A DNA stretch of 64,000 nt from Primulina eburnea (Eukaryota; Streptophyta; Magnoliopsida; Lamiales; Gesneriaceae): NCBI RefSeq assembly GCF_022965805.1, contig NW_027331409.1:1-64000 (forward strand), in the 5' to 3' direction. Position 1 is the stretch's first letter, and the number at the start of each line of letters is the position of its first letter. Under the pieces are notes generated by a model that was not told the DNA's origin, made no database searches, and saw nothing but the letters and a program-made list of their open reading frames with translations. Position numbers and translations under genes: made by a program. Below are positions 27,401 to 39,375 of the stretch, in pieces.

Positions 27401-27618
27401 TTCAACATTTATTGCTTTTTAGGTTTGGTAAAACGTTTTACGATTTCTGGTTTGACTATCCCCTTTCAATTTTCAAATACTAGTTGGATGATTTAATTTA
27501 AAAGGGTGCAAGATTATTTTTATGTGCATGTGCATGCAATGACCGAAAATGTGAGAGATTTAAAAAAAAAAAAATTTTTACTAGTACTTTTAAAGCAATA
27601 AAAGATGAGGACGTTTCA
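24415..27618 (+). repeat. 3' LTR of the non-autonomous element
   Basis: 3204 bp, second copy of the LTR at 20194. It ends gaggacgtttCA directly against the TSD GAAGT and the resumed satellite. Only a few differences from the 5' copy are visible, including a one-base shorter T run near 26080 and t/g in the final ataaaagatgagg. Confidence 0.93.
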
Positions 27619-27623
27619 GAAGT
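27619..27623. repeat. Target-site duplication GAAGT, right copy
   Basis: GAAGT after the terminal CA of the 3' LTR, identical to 20189-20193. It is also the first five bases of the resumed satellite block. Confidence 0.93.
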
Positions 27624-28902
27624 TGTCAATAGAACTTTGGGAACACTTTTGCGTGCTATTCTTAAAAAGAACTTGGATTGACATTTCTATGGACTTTATT
27701 TTGGGGTTGCCTAGGACTAAGAAGGGGAGGGATTCTATTTTTGTTGTTGTGGATAGATTCTCGAAGATGGCACATTTTATAGCTTGTCATAAAACCGATG
27801 ATGCTTCAAACATGGCGGATTTGTTCTTTAGAGAAGTCGTTAGGTTGCATGACATGCCTAGGACTATTGTTTCTGGTCGCGATGTTAAATTCTTGAGTTA
27901 CTTTTGGAAGACTTTATGGGCTAAACTTGGCACAAAATTGTTGTTTTCTACTACTTGTCATCCTCGAACGGATGGACAAACTGAAGTTGTCAATAGAACT
28001 TTGGGAACACTTTTGCGTGCTATTCTTAAAAAGAACTTGGATTGACATTTCTATGGACTTTATTTTGGGGTTGCCTAGGACTAAGAAGGGGAGGGATTCT
28101 ATTTTTGTTGTTGTGGATAGATTCTCGAAGATGGCACATTTTATAGCTTGTCATAAAACCGATGATGCTTCAAACATCGCGGATTTGTTCTTTAGAGAAG
28201 TCGTTAGGTTGCATGGCATGCCTAGGACTATTGATTCTGTTCGCGATGTTAAATTCTTGAGTTACTTTTGGAAGACTTTATGGGCTAAACTTGGCACAAA
28301 ATTGTTGTTTTCTACTACTTGTCATCCTCGAACGGATGGACAAACTGAAGTTGTCAATAGAACTTTGGGAACACTTTTGCGTGCTATTCTTAAAAAGAAC
28401 TTGGATTGACATTTCTATGGACTTTATTTTGTGGTTGCCTAGGACTAAGAAGGGGAGGGATTCTATTTTTGTTGTTGTTGATAGATTCTCGAAGATGGCA
28501 CATTTTATAGCTTGTCATAAAACCGATGATGCTACAAACATCTCGGATTTGTTCTTTACAGAAGTCGTTAGGTTGCATGGCATGCCTAGGACTATTGATT
28601 CTGTTCGCGATGTTAAATTTTTGAGTTACTTTTGGAACACTTTATGGGCTAAACTTGGCACAAAATTGTTGTTTTCTACTACTTTTCATCCTCAAACTGA
28701 TGGACAAACTGAAGTTGTCAAAAGAACTTTGGGATCACTTTTGCGTGCTATTCTTAAAAAGAACTTGGATTGACATTTCTATGGACTTTATTTTGGGATT
28801 GCCTAGGACTAAGAAAGGGAGGGATTCTATTTTTGTTGTTGTGGATAGATTCTCTAAGATGGCACATTTATAGCGTGTCATAAAACCGATGATGCTTCAA
28901 AC

Positions 28903-29499
28903 ATGGCGGATTTGTTCTTTAGAGAAGTCGTTAGGTTGCATGGCATGCCTAGGACTATTGATTCTGTTCGCGATGTTAAATTCTTGAGTTACTTTTGGAA
29001 GACTTTATGGGCTAAACTTGGCACAAAATTGTTGTTTTCTACTACTTGTCATCCTCGAACGGATGGACAAACTGAAGTTGTCAATAGAACTTTGGGAACA
29101 TTTTTGCGTGCTATTCTTAAAAAAACTTTGATTGACATTTCTATGGACTTTATTTTGGGGTTGCCTAGGACTAAGAAGGGGAGTGATTCTATTTTTGTTG
29201 TTGTGGATAGATTCTCGAAGATGGCACATTTTATAGCTTGTCATAAAACCGATGATGCTTCAAACATGGCGGATTTGTTCTTTAGAGAAGTCGTTAGGTT
29301 GCATGGCATACCTAGGACTATTGATTCTGTTCGCGATTTTAAATTCTTGAGTTACTTTTGGAAGACTTTATGGGCTAAACTTGGCACAAAATTGTTGTTT
29401 TCTACTATTTTTCATCCTCAAACAGATGGACAAACTGAAGTTGTCAATAGAACTTTGGGAACACTTTTGCGTGCTATTCTTAAAAAGAACTTTGATTGA
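28903..29499 (+). pseudogene. Two in-frame integrase fragments (198 codons, ATG start)
   Basis: This frame starts at a true ATG (aacATGgcggattt), reads to [21 protein letters not shown] and then continues as TLIDISMDF of the next monomer. A one-base deletion at the junction (cttaaaaaaactttgatt) keeps the frame. The first unit has IDSVRD and the second IDSVRDF. The second catalytic Asp is missing in both, so it is a relic. The same frame is duplicated at 30720-31316 within higher-order repeat A. Confidence 0.6.
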
Positions 29500-30719
29500 C
29501 ATTTCGATGGACTTTATTTTGGGTTTGCCTAGGACTAAGAAGGGGAGGTATTCTATTTTGGTTGTTGTGGATAGATTCTCTAAGATGGCACATTTTATAG
29601 CTTTTCATAAAACCGTGATGCTTCAAACATTGCGGATTTGTTCTTTAGAGAAGTCGTTCGGTTGCATGGCATGCCTAGGACTATTGATTCTGTTCGCGAT
29701 GTTAAATTCTTGAGTTACTTTTGGAAAACTTTATGGGCTAAACTTGGCAAAAATATTTTGTTTTCTACTACTTGTCATCCTCCAACGGATGGACAAACTG
29801 AAGTTGTCAATAGAACTTTGGGAACACTTTTGCGTGATATTCTTAAAAAGAACTTGGATTGACATTTCTATGGACTTTATTTTGGGGTTTCCTAGTACTA
29901 AGAAGGGGTGGGATTCTATTTTTGTTGTTGTGGATAGATTCTCTAATATGGCACATTTTATAGCTTGTCAAAAAACCGATGATGCTTTAAACATGACGGA
30001 TTTGTTCTTTAGAGAAGTCGTTAGGTTGCATGGCATGCCTAGGACTATTGTTTCTGGTCGCGATGTTAAATTCTTGAGTTACTTTTGGAAGACTTTATGG
30101 GCTAAACTTGGCACAAAATTGTTGTTTTCTACTACTTGTCATCCTCGAACGGATGGACAAACTGAAGTTGTCAATAGAACTTTGGGAACACTTTTGCGTG
30201 CTATTCTTAAAAAGAACTTGGATTGACATTTCTATGGACTTTATTTTGGGGTTGCCTAGGACTAAGAAGGGGAGGGATTCTATTTTTGTTGTTGTGGATA
30301 GATTCTCGAAGATGGCACATTTTATAGCTTGTCATAAAACCGATGATGCTTCAAACATCGCGGATTTGTTCTTTAGAGAAGTCGTTAGGTTGCATGGCAT
30401 ACCTAGGACTATTGATTCTGTTCGCGATGTTAAATTCTTGAGTTACTTTTGGAACACTTTATGGGCTAAACTTGGCACAAAATTGTTGTTTTCTACTACT
30501 TTTCATCCTCAAACTGATGGACAAACTGAAGTTGTCAAAAGAACTTTGGGATCACTTTTGCGTGCTATTCTTAAAAAGAACTTGGATTGACATTTCTATG
30601 GACTTTATTTTGGGATTGCCTAGGACTAAGAAAGGGAGGGATTCTATTTTTGTTGTTGTGGATAGATTCTCTAAGATGGCACATTTATAGCGTGTCATAA
30701 AACCGATGATGCTTCAAAC

Positions 30720-31316
30720 ATGGCGGATTTGTTCTTTAGAGAAGTCGTTAGGTTGCATGGCATGCCTAGGACTATTGATTCTGTTCGCGATGTTAAATTC
30801 TTGAGTTACTTTTGGAAAACTTTATGGGCTAAACTTGGCACAAAATTGTTGTTTTCTACTACTTGTCATCCTCGAACGGATGGACAAACTGAAGTTGTCA
30901 ATAGAACTTTGGGAACATTTTTGCGTGCTATTCTTAAAAAAACTTTGATTGACATTTCTATGGACTTTATTTTGGGGTTGCCTAGGACTAAGAAGGGGAG
31001 TGATTCTATTTTTGTTGTTGTGGATAGATTCTCGAAGATGGCACATTTTATAGCTTGTCATAAAACCGATGATGCTTCAAACATCGCGGATTTGTTCTTT
31101 AGAGAAGTCGTTAGGTTGCATGGCATACCTAGGACTATTGATTCTGTTCGCGATTTTAAATTCTTGAGTTACTTTTGGAAGACTTTATGGGCTAAACTTG
31201 GCACAAAATTGTTGTTTTCTACTATTTTTCATCCTCAAACAGATGGACAAACTGAAGTTGTCAATAGAACTTTGGGAACACTTTTGCGTGCTATTCTTAA
31301 AAAGAACTTTGATTGA
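30720..31316 (+). pseudogene. Second copy of the 198-codon double integrase fragment
   Basis: Copy of 28903-29499 displaced by exactly 1817 bp as part of higher-order repeat A. It has the same ATG and the same frame-restoring junction. It differs at a few bases, such as gaaaac for gaagac near 30817 and catcgc for catggc near 31083. Catalytic Asp missing in both units. No function is expected. Confidence 0.6.
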
Positions 31317-32536
31317 CATTTCGATGGACTTTATTTTGGGTTTGCCTAGGACTAAGAAGGGGAGGTATTCTATTTTGGTTGTTGTGGATAGATTCTCTAA
31401 GATGGCACATTTTATAGCTTTTCATAAAACCGTGATGCTTCAAACATTGCGGATTTGTTCTTTAGAGAAGTCGTTCGGTTGCATGGCATGCCTAGGACTA
31501 TTGATTCTGTTCGCGATGTTAAATTCTTGAGTTACTTTTGGAAAACTTTATGGGCTAAACTTGGCAAAAATATTTTGTTTTCTACTACTTGTCATCCTCC
31601 AACGGATGGACAAACTGAAGTTGTCAATAGAACTTTGGGAACACTTTTGCGTGATATTCTTAAAAAGAACTTGGATTGACATTTCTATGGACTTTATTTT
31701 GGGGTTTCCTAGTACTAAGAAGGGGTGGGATTCTATTTTTGTTGTTGTGGATAGATTCTCTAATATGGCACATTTTATAGCTTGTCAAAAAACCGATGAT
31801 GCTTCAAACATCGCGGATTTGTTCTTTAGAGAAGTCGTTAGGTTGCATGGCATGCCTAGGACTATTGTTTCTGGTCGCGATGTTAAATTCTTGAGTTACT
31901 TTTGGAAGACTTTATGGGCTAAACTTGGCACAAAATTGTTGTTTTCTACTACTTGTCATCCTCGAACGGATGGACAAACTGAAGTTGTCAATAGAACTTT
32001 GGGAACACTTTTGCGTGCTATTCTTAAAAAGAACTTGGATTGACATTTCTATGGACTTTATTTTGGGGTTGCCTAGGACTAAGAAGGGGAGGGATTCTAT
32101 TTTTGTTGTTGTGGATAGATTCTCGAAGATGGCACATTTTATAGCTTGTCATAAAACCGATGATGCTTCAAACATCGCGGATTTGTTCTTTAGAGAAGTC
32201 GTTAGGTTGCATGGCATGCCTAGGACTATTGATTCTGTTCGCGATGTTAAATTCTTGAGTTACTTTTGGAAGACTTTATGGGCTAAACTTGGCACAAAAT
32301 TGTTGTTTTCTACTACTTTTCATCCTCAAACTGATGGACAAACTGAAGTTGTCAAAAGAACTTTGGGATCACTTTTGCGTGCTATTCTTAAAAAGAACTT
32401 GGATTGACATTTCTATGGACTTTATTTTGGGGTTGCCTAGGACTAAGAAAGGGAGGGATTCTATTTTTGTTGTTGTGGATAGATTCTCTAAAATGGCACA
32501 TTTATAGCGTGTCATAAAACCGATGATGCTTCAAAC

Positions 32537-33496
32537 ATGGCGGATTTGTTCTTTAGAGAAGTCGTTAGGTTGCATGGCATGCCTAGGACTATTGATTCTG
32601 TTCGCGATGTTAAATTCTTGAGTTACTTTTGGAAGACTTTATGGGCTAAACTTGGCACAAAATTGTTGTTTTTTACTACTTGTCATCCTCGAACGGATGG
32701 ACAAACTGAAGTTGTCAATAGAACTTTGGGAACATTTTTGCGTGCTATTCTTAAAAAAACTTGGATTGACATTTCTATGGACTTTATTTTGGGGTTGCCT
32801 AGGACTAAGAAGGGGAGGGATTCTATTTTTGTTGTTTTGGATAGATTCTCGAAGATGGCACATTTTATAGCTTGTCATAAAACCGATGATGCTTCAAACA
32901 TGGCGGATTTGTTCTTTAGAGAAGTCGTTAGGTTGCATGGCATACCTAGGACTATTGATTCTGTTCGCGATTTTAAATTCTTGAGTTACTTTTGGAAGAC
33001 TTTATGGGCTAAATTGGCACAAAATTGTTGTTTTCTACTATTTTTCATCTTCAAACAGATGGACAAACTGAAGTTGTCAATAGAACTTTGGGAACACTTT
33101 TGCGTGCTATTCTTAAAAAGAACTTGGATTGACATTTCTATGGACTTTATTTTGGGGTTGCCTAGGACTAAGAAGGGGAGGTATTCTATTTTTGTTGTTG
33201 TGGATAGATTCTCGAAGATGGCACATTTTATAGCTTGTCATAAAACCGATGATGCTTTAAACATGGCGGATTTGTTCTTTAGAGAAGTCGTTAGGTTGCA
33301 TGGCATGCCTAGGACTATTGTTTCTGGTCGCGATGTTAAATTCTTGAGTTACTTTTGGAAGACTTTATGGGCTAAACTTGGCACAAAATTGTTGTTTTCT
33401 ACTACTTGTCATCCTCGAACGGATGGACAAACTGAAGTTGTCAATAGAACTTTGGGAACACTTTTGCGTGCTATTCTTAAAAAGAACTTGGATTGA
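32537..33496 (+). pseudogene. Longest satellite open frame: parts of three monomers, 319 codons
   Basis: Starts at a true ATG like its relatives at 28903 and 30720 and runs through one frame-restoring junction (..[21 protein letters not shown]). A one-base loss near 33012 (ctaaattggcac) then moves it into the alternate frame ([11 protein letters not shown]..), and the next junction returns it to the integrase frame for a third unit with IVSGRD. Two units read as integrase and the middle stretch is out of frame. It ends with the usual KKNLD stop. It is the product of accumulated indels, not a conserved protein. Confidence 0.6.
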
Positions 33497-36408
33497 CATT
33501 TCTATGGACTTTATTTTGGGGTTGCCTAGACCTAAGAAGGGGAGGGATTCTATTTTTGTTGTTGTGGATAGATTCTCGAAGATGGCACATTTTATAGCTT
33601 GTCATAAAAACGATGATGCTTCAAACATCGCGGATTTGTTCTTTAGAGAAGTCGTTAGGTTGCATGGCATGCCTAGGACTATTGATTCTGTTCGCGATGT
33701 TAAATTCTTGAGTTACTTTTGGAAGACTTTATGGGCTAAACTTGGCACAAAATTGTTGTTTTCTACTACTTGTCATCCTCGAACGGATGGACAAACTGAA
33801 GTTGTCAATAGAACTTTGGGAACACTTTTGCGTGCTATTCTTAAAAAGAACTTGGATTGACATTTCTATGGACTTTATTTTGGGTTTGCCTAGGACTAAG
33901 AAGCGGAGGGATTCTATTTTTGTTGTTGTGGATAGATTCTCTAAGATGGCACATTTTATAGCTTGTCATAAAACCGATGATGCTTTAAACATGGCGGATT
34001 TGTTCTTTAGAGAAGTCGTTAGGTTGCATTGCATGCCTAGGACTATTGTTTCTGGTCGCGATGTTAAATTCTTGAGTTACTTTTGGAAGACTTTATGGGC
34101 TAAACTTGGCACAAAATTGTTGTTTTCTACTACTTGTCATCCTCGAACGGATGGACAAACTGAAGTCGTCAATAGAACTTTAAGAACACTTTTGCGTGCT
34201 ATTCTTAAAAAGAACTTGGATTGACATTTCTATGGACTTTATTTTGGGGTTGCTTAGGACTAAGAAGGGGAGGGATTCTATTTTTGTTGTTGTGGATAGA
34301 TTCTCGAAGATGGCACATTTTATAGCTTGTCATAAAACCGATGATGCTTCAAACATTGCGGATTTGTTCTTTAGAGAAGTCGTTAGGTTGCATGGCATGC
34401 CTAGGACTATTGATTCTGTTCGCGATGTTAAATTCTTGAGTTACTTTTGGAAGACTTTATGGGCTAAACTTGGCAAAAATATTTTGTTTTCTACTACTTG
34501 TCATCCTCCAACGGATGGACAAACTGAAGTTGTCTATAGAACTTTGGGAACACTTTTGCGTGCTATTCTTAAAAAGAATTTGGATTGACATTTCTATGGA
34601 CTTTATTTTGGGGTTTCCTAGTACTAAGAAGGGGTGGGATTCTATTTTTGTTGTTGTGGATAGATTCTCTAAGATGGCACATTTTATAGCTTGTCATAAA
34701 ACCGATGATGCTTTAAACATGGCGGATTTGTTCTTTAGAGAAGTCGTTAGGTTGCATGGCATGCCTAGGACTATTGTTTCTGGTCGCGATGTTAAATTCT
34801 TGAGTTACTTTTGGAAGACTTTATGGGCTAAACTTGGCACAAAATTGTTGTTTTCTACTACTTGTCATCCTCGAACGGATGGACAAACTGAAGTTGTCAA
34901 TAGAACTTTGGGAACACTTTTGCGTGCTATTCTTAAAAAGAACTTGGATTGACATTTCTATGGACTTTATTTTGGGGTTGCCTAGACCTAAGAAGGGGAG
35001 GGATTCTATTTTTGTTGTTGTGGATAGATTCTCGAAGATGGCACATTTTATAGCTTGTCATAAAAACGATGATGCTTCAAACATCGCGGATTTGTTCTTT
35101 AGAGAAGTCGTTAGGTTGCATGGCATGCCTAGGACTATTGATTCTGTTCGCGATGTTAAATTCTTGAGTTACTTTTGGAAGACTTTATGGGCTAAACTTG
35201 GCACAAAATTGTTGTTTTCTATTACTTGTCATCCTCGAACGGATGGACAAACTGAAGTTGTCAATAGAACTTTGGGAACACTTTTGCGTGCTATTCTTAA
35301 AAAGAACTTGGATTGACATTTCTATGGACTTTATTTTGGGTTTACCTAGGACTAAGAAGGGGAGGGATTCTATTTTTGTTGTTGTGGATAGATTCTCTAA
35401 GATGGCACATTTTATAGCTTGTCATAAAACCGATGATGCTTTAAACATGGCGGATTTGTTCTTTAGAGAAGTCGTTAGGTTGCATGGCATGCCTAGGACT
35501 ATTGTTTCTGGTCGCGATGTTAAATTCTTGAGTTACTTTTGGAAGACTTTATGGGCTAAACTTGGCACAAAATTGTTGTTTTCTACTACTTGTCATCCTC
35601 GAACGGATGGACACACTGAAGTCGTCAATAGAACTTTAAGAACACTTTTGCGTGCTATTCTTAAAAAGAACTTGGATTGACATTTCTATGGACTTTATTT
35701 TGGGGTTGCCTAGGACTAAGAAGGGGAGGGATTCTATTTTTGTTGTTGTGGATAGATTCTCGAAGATGGCACATTTTATAGCTTGTCATAAAACCGATGA
35801 TGCTTCAAACATCGCGGATTTGTTCTTTAGAGAAGTCGTTAGGTTGCATGACATGCCTAGGACTATTGATTCTGTTCGCGATGTTAAATTCTTGAGTTAC
35901 TTTTGGAAGACTTTATGGGCTAAACTTGGCACAAAATTGTTGTTTTCTACTACTTGTCATCCTCGAACGGATGGACAAACTGAAGTTGTCAATAGAACTT
36001 TGGGAAAACTTTTGCGTGCTATTCTTAAAAAGAACTTGGATTGACATTTCTATGGACTTTATTTTGGGGTTGCCTAGACCTAAGAAGGGGAGGGATTCTA
36101 TTTTTGTTGTTGTGGATAGATTCTCGAAGATGGCACATTTTATAGCTTGTCATAAAAACGATGATGCTTCAAACATCGCGGATTTGTTCTTTAGAGAAGT
36201 CGTTAGGTTGCATGGCATGCCTAGGACTATTGATTCTGTTCGCGATGTTAAATTCTTGAGTTACTTTTGGAAGACTTTATGGGCTAAACTTGGCACAAAA
36301 TTGTTGTTTTCTACTACTTGTCATCCTCGAACGGATGGACAAACTGAAGTTGTCAATAGAACTTTGGGAACACTTTTGCGTGCTATTCTGAAAAAGAACT
36401 TGGATTGA
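33378..36408 (+). repeat. Higher-order repeat B: four-monomer unit of 1456 bp, then a three-monomer copy
   Basis: The RPKK/KNDDASN monomer starts at 33378, 34834 and 35926. The DALNM/IVSGRD/RTLRTLL monomer starts at 33742 and 35198. The first spacing is 1456 bp (4 x 364) and the second is 1092 bp (3 x 364). The LGKNILF/HPPTDG monomer present at about 34470 is missing from the second unit. Unequal exchange between registers explains this. Confidence 0.75.
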
Positions 36409-38538
36409 CATTTCTATGGACTTTATTTTGGGGTTGCCTAGGACTAAGAAGGGGAGGGATTCTATTTTTGTTGTTGTGGATAGATTCTCTAAGATGGCAC
36501 ATTTTATAGCTTGTCATAAAACCGATGATGCTTTAAACATGGCGGATTTATTCTTTAGAGAAGTCGTTAGGTTGCATGGCATGCCTAGGACTATTGTTTC
36601 TGGTCGCGATGTTAAATTCTTGAGTTACTTTTGGAAGACTTTATGGGCTAAACTTGGCACAAAATTGTTGTTTTCTACTACTTGTCATCCTCGAACGGAT
36701 GGACAAACTGAAGTTGTCAATAGAACTTTGGGAACACTTTTGCGTGCTATTCTTAAAAAGAACTTGGATTGACATTTCTATGGACTTTATTTTGGGGTTG
36801 CCTAGGACTAAGAAGGGGAGGGATTCTATTTTTGTTGTTGTGGATAGATTCTCGAAGATGGCACATTTTATAGCTTGTCATAAAACCGATGATGCTTCAA
36901 ACATCGCGGATTTGTTCTTTAGAGAAGTCGTTAGGTTGCATGGCATGCCTAGGACTATTGATTCTGTTCGCGATGTTAAATTCTTGAGTTACTTTTGGAA
37001 GACTTTATGGGCTAAACTTGGCACAAAATTGTTGTTTTCTACTACTTGTCATCCTCGAACGGATGGACAAACTGAAGTTGTCAATAGAACATTGGGAACA
37101 CTTTTGCGTGCTATTCTTAAAAAGAACTTGGATTGACATTTCTATGGACTTTATTTTGGGGTTGCCTAGTACTAAGAAGGGGAGGGATTCTATTTTTGTT
37201 GTTGTGGATAGATTCTCGAAGATGGCACATTTTATAGCTTGTCATAAAACCAATAATGCTTCAAACATCGCGGATTTGTTCTTTAGAGAAGTCGTTAGGT
37301 TGCATGGCATGCCTAGGACTATTGATTCTGTTCGCGATGTTAAATTCTTGAGTTACTTTTGGAAGACTTTATGGGCTAAACTTGGCACAAAATTGTTGTT
37401 TTCTACTACTTGTCATTCTCGAACGGATGGACAAACTGAAGTTGTCAATAGAACTTTGGGAACACTTTTGCGTGCTATTCTTAAAAAGAACTTGGATTGA
37501 CATTTCTATGGACTTTATTTTGTGGTTGCCTAGGACTAAGAAGGGGAGGGATTCTATTTTTGTTGTTGTTGATAGATTCTCGTAGATGGCACATTTTATA
37601 GCTTGTCATAAAACCGATGATGCTTCAATCATCGCGGATTTGTTCTTTAGAGAAGTCGTTAGGTTGCATGGCATGCCTAGGACTATTGATTCTGTTCGCG
37701 ATGTTAAATTCTTGAGTTACTTTTGGAAGACTTTATGGGCTAAACTTGGCACAAAATTGTTGTTTTCTACTACTTTTCATCCTCAAACTGATGGAAAAAC
37801 TGAAGTTGTCAAAAGAACTTTGGGATCACTTTTGCGTGCTATTCTTAAAAAGAACTTGGATTGAAATTTCTATGGACTTTATTTTGGGGTTGCCTAGGAC
37901 TAAGAAAGGGAGGGATTCTATTTTTGTTGTTGTGGATAGATTCTCTAAGATGGCACATTTATAGCGTGTCATAAAACCGATGATGCTTCAAACATGGCGG
38001 ATTTGTTCTTTAGAGAAGTCGTTAGGTTGCATGGCATGCCTAGGACTATTGATTCTGTTCGCAATGTTAAATTCTTGAGTTACTTTTGGAAGACTTTATG
38101 GGCTAAACTTGGCACAAAATTGTTGTTTTCTACTACTTGTCATCCTCGAACGGATGGACAATCTGAAGTTGTCAATAGAACTTTGGGAACACTTTTGCGT
38201 GCTATTCTTAAAAAGAACTTGGATTGACATTTCTCTGGACATTATTTTGGGGTTGCCTAGGACTAAGAAGGGGAGGGATTCTATTTTTGTTGTTGTGGAT
38301 AGATTCTCTAAGATGGCACATTTTATAGCTTGTCATAAAACCGATGATGCTTCAAACATGGCGGATTTGTTCTTTTGAGAAGTCGTTAGGTTGCATGGCA
38401 TGCCTAGGACTATTGATTCTGTTCGCGATGTTAAATTCTTGAGTTACTTTTGGAAGACTTTATGGGCTAAACTTGTCAAAAAAAATTTGTTTTCTACTAC
38501 TTGTCATCCTCAAACGGATGGACAAACTGAAGTTGTCA

Positions 38539-38543
38539 ATAGA
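38539..38543. repeat. Target-site duplication ATAGA, left copy
   Basis: ATAGA precedes TGTGGGGACTCGG and recurs at 45918-45922 after ..GGGCATTACA. Removing 38544-45917 and one ATAGA rejoins the satellite monomer as gtcaatagaactttgg. Confidence 0.92.
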
Positions 38544-39073
38544 TGTGGGGACTCGGACACTAAACAAGTTCTTAATCATAATTGGGACTAATTAATCAAT
38601 TAAAAACAGGGTCTAAATTTTTTTTTTTAAAATGCGGAATGTAGTGAAATTAAAACATATATACATATCAGTATATAAAATACAAGTCCTGTATTACAAC
38701 ACATTTATTCAAACTAGGGTTTGACAAATACTATCAAGTGTTCAACCCTATCTCTAGTCCAAGTCCGGTGCCACCACTCTAATCACGATCTCTCTCTTCA
38801 TCTCCTGGACCCTGATCCTGTCCCACATGTTGTCAAGTACACATACAGACAAGACAATAGCCGGATAAACCGGTGAGAATATACTCCCAGTATAAATCAA
38901 CGAAACATGCAATCATATAAACATTATAAAGCATGTAATCAAGTAACAGATATATGTAACAAAGTCTGAAACATAATCAATATCAAACTGTCGACAATAC
39001 TCGTAGCTACATCATTCAGACTAGACTCAGTCCTAGTCTAGGAATCCCGATTCCAGAAGTTGGCATGCATATA

Positions 39074-39375
39074 TCGACCAGCAGTAATAGAAAAGACTCC
39101 AGTTCTATCCACGCCGATATGGTATCGATCAACAGTAATAGAAAAGACTCCAGTTCTATTCACATCGATACGGTATCGATTACCAGTAATAGAGGAAGCT
39201 ATTATTATTTCCACATCAATATAGTATCGATTAACAGTAATAGATGCAACTCTAATTCTATCCACATCGACATGACATCGATTAACAGTAATAGAAGAGC
39301 TACTAATCTATCCACCTCGATACAATACTGATTAACAGTAGTAGAAAAAGCCACCATCCTATCCACATCGATAGC
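39074..39375. repeat. 51-bp tandem repeat inside the solo LTR (about 6 copies)
   Basis: Units of about 51 bp recur, each with ATCGAT(c/t)AACAGTAATAGA followed by a variable part and TCTATCCACATCGATA. A 51-bp period is a multiple of three, so it creates an apparent open frame (39065-39331) with a 17-residue repeat. That frame is a by-product, not a gene. The LTR at 48406-50145 lacks this array, so it expanded within this copy or subfamily. Confidence 0.75.

Larger units (their letters stand above)
20194..27618 (+). mobile_element. Non-autonomous LTR retrotransposon, 3.2-kb LTRs and 1.0-kb non-coding interior
   Basis: Complete structural element of 7425 bp with TG..CA termini, two LTRs of about 3.2 kb, an initiator-Met-type PBS, a polypurine tract and a perfect 5-bp TSD (GAAGT). 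The interior (23396-24414) is only 1019 bp and has no gag, protease, RT, RNase H or integrase. It must therefore have been mobilised by proteins of another element. The 3' end of the interior (gaggacgaaattc.. then a G-run) and the LTR start TGTAACGCCCC resemble Tekay/Del-type Ty3/gypsy elements. That lineage call is inference. The 86% LTR content is unusual even for large retrotransposon derivatives. Confidence 0.92.
28655..33377 (+). repeat. Higher-order repeat A: 1817-bp unit of five monomers, two full copies and a shortened third
   Basis: Landmarks 28655, 28903, 29381 and 29744 recur exactly 1817 bp later at 30472, 30720, 31198 and 31561. The first two recur again at 32289 and 32537. A unit is five monomers with three 1-bp deletions (5 x 364 - 3). 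Shared marks include cacatttatagcg, the in-frame aaaaaaacttt junction, CGATTTTAAA in place of CGATGTTAAA, aaaaccgtgatg, and the LGKNILF/HPPTDG monomer. The third unit has only three monomers (32289-33377). It looks shortened by unequal exchange, as its frame joins a RYS-type monomer directly to a DALNM/IVSGRD-type one. Confidence 0.85.
27619..38543 (+). repeat. Integrase-derived satellite, block 2 (about 30 diverged monomers, higher-order repeats)
   Basis: Same 364-bp monomer as block 1 but clearly more heterogeneous. Many copies carry IVSGRD instead of IDSVRD. Several carry HPQTDG or HPPTDG, VVKRTLG, LGKNILF, FWNTLW, RPKK or DALNM variants. Variant combinations recur at 1817 bp (five monomers) and 1456 bp (four monomers), so the block has multi-monomer repeat units. 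One-base deletions are common, for example in 'cacatttatagc' near 28866, 30683, 32500 and 37960. The right end stops inside a monomer at the ATAGA target site of the next insertion. Confidence 0.96.

Noticed and set aside
39065..39331. 88-codon frame with repeated SNRKDSSSIH-type motif
   Set aside because: Entirely caused by the 51-bp tandem repeat in a solo LTR; no start context or homologous protein is known to me.
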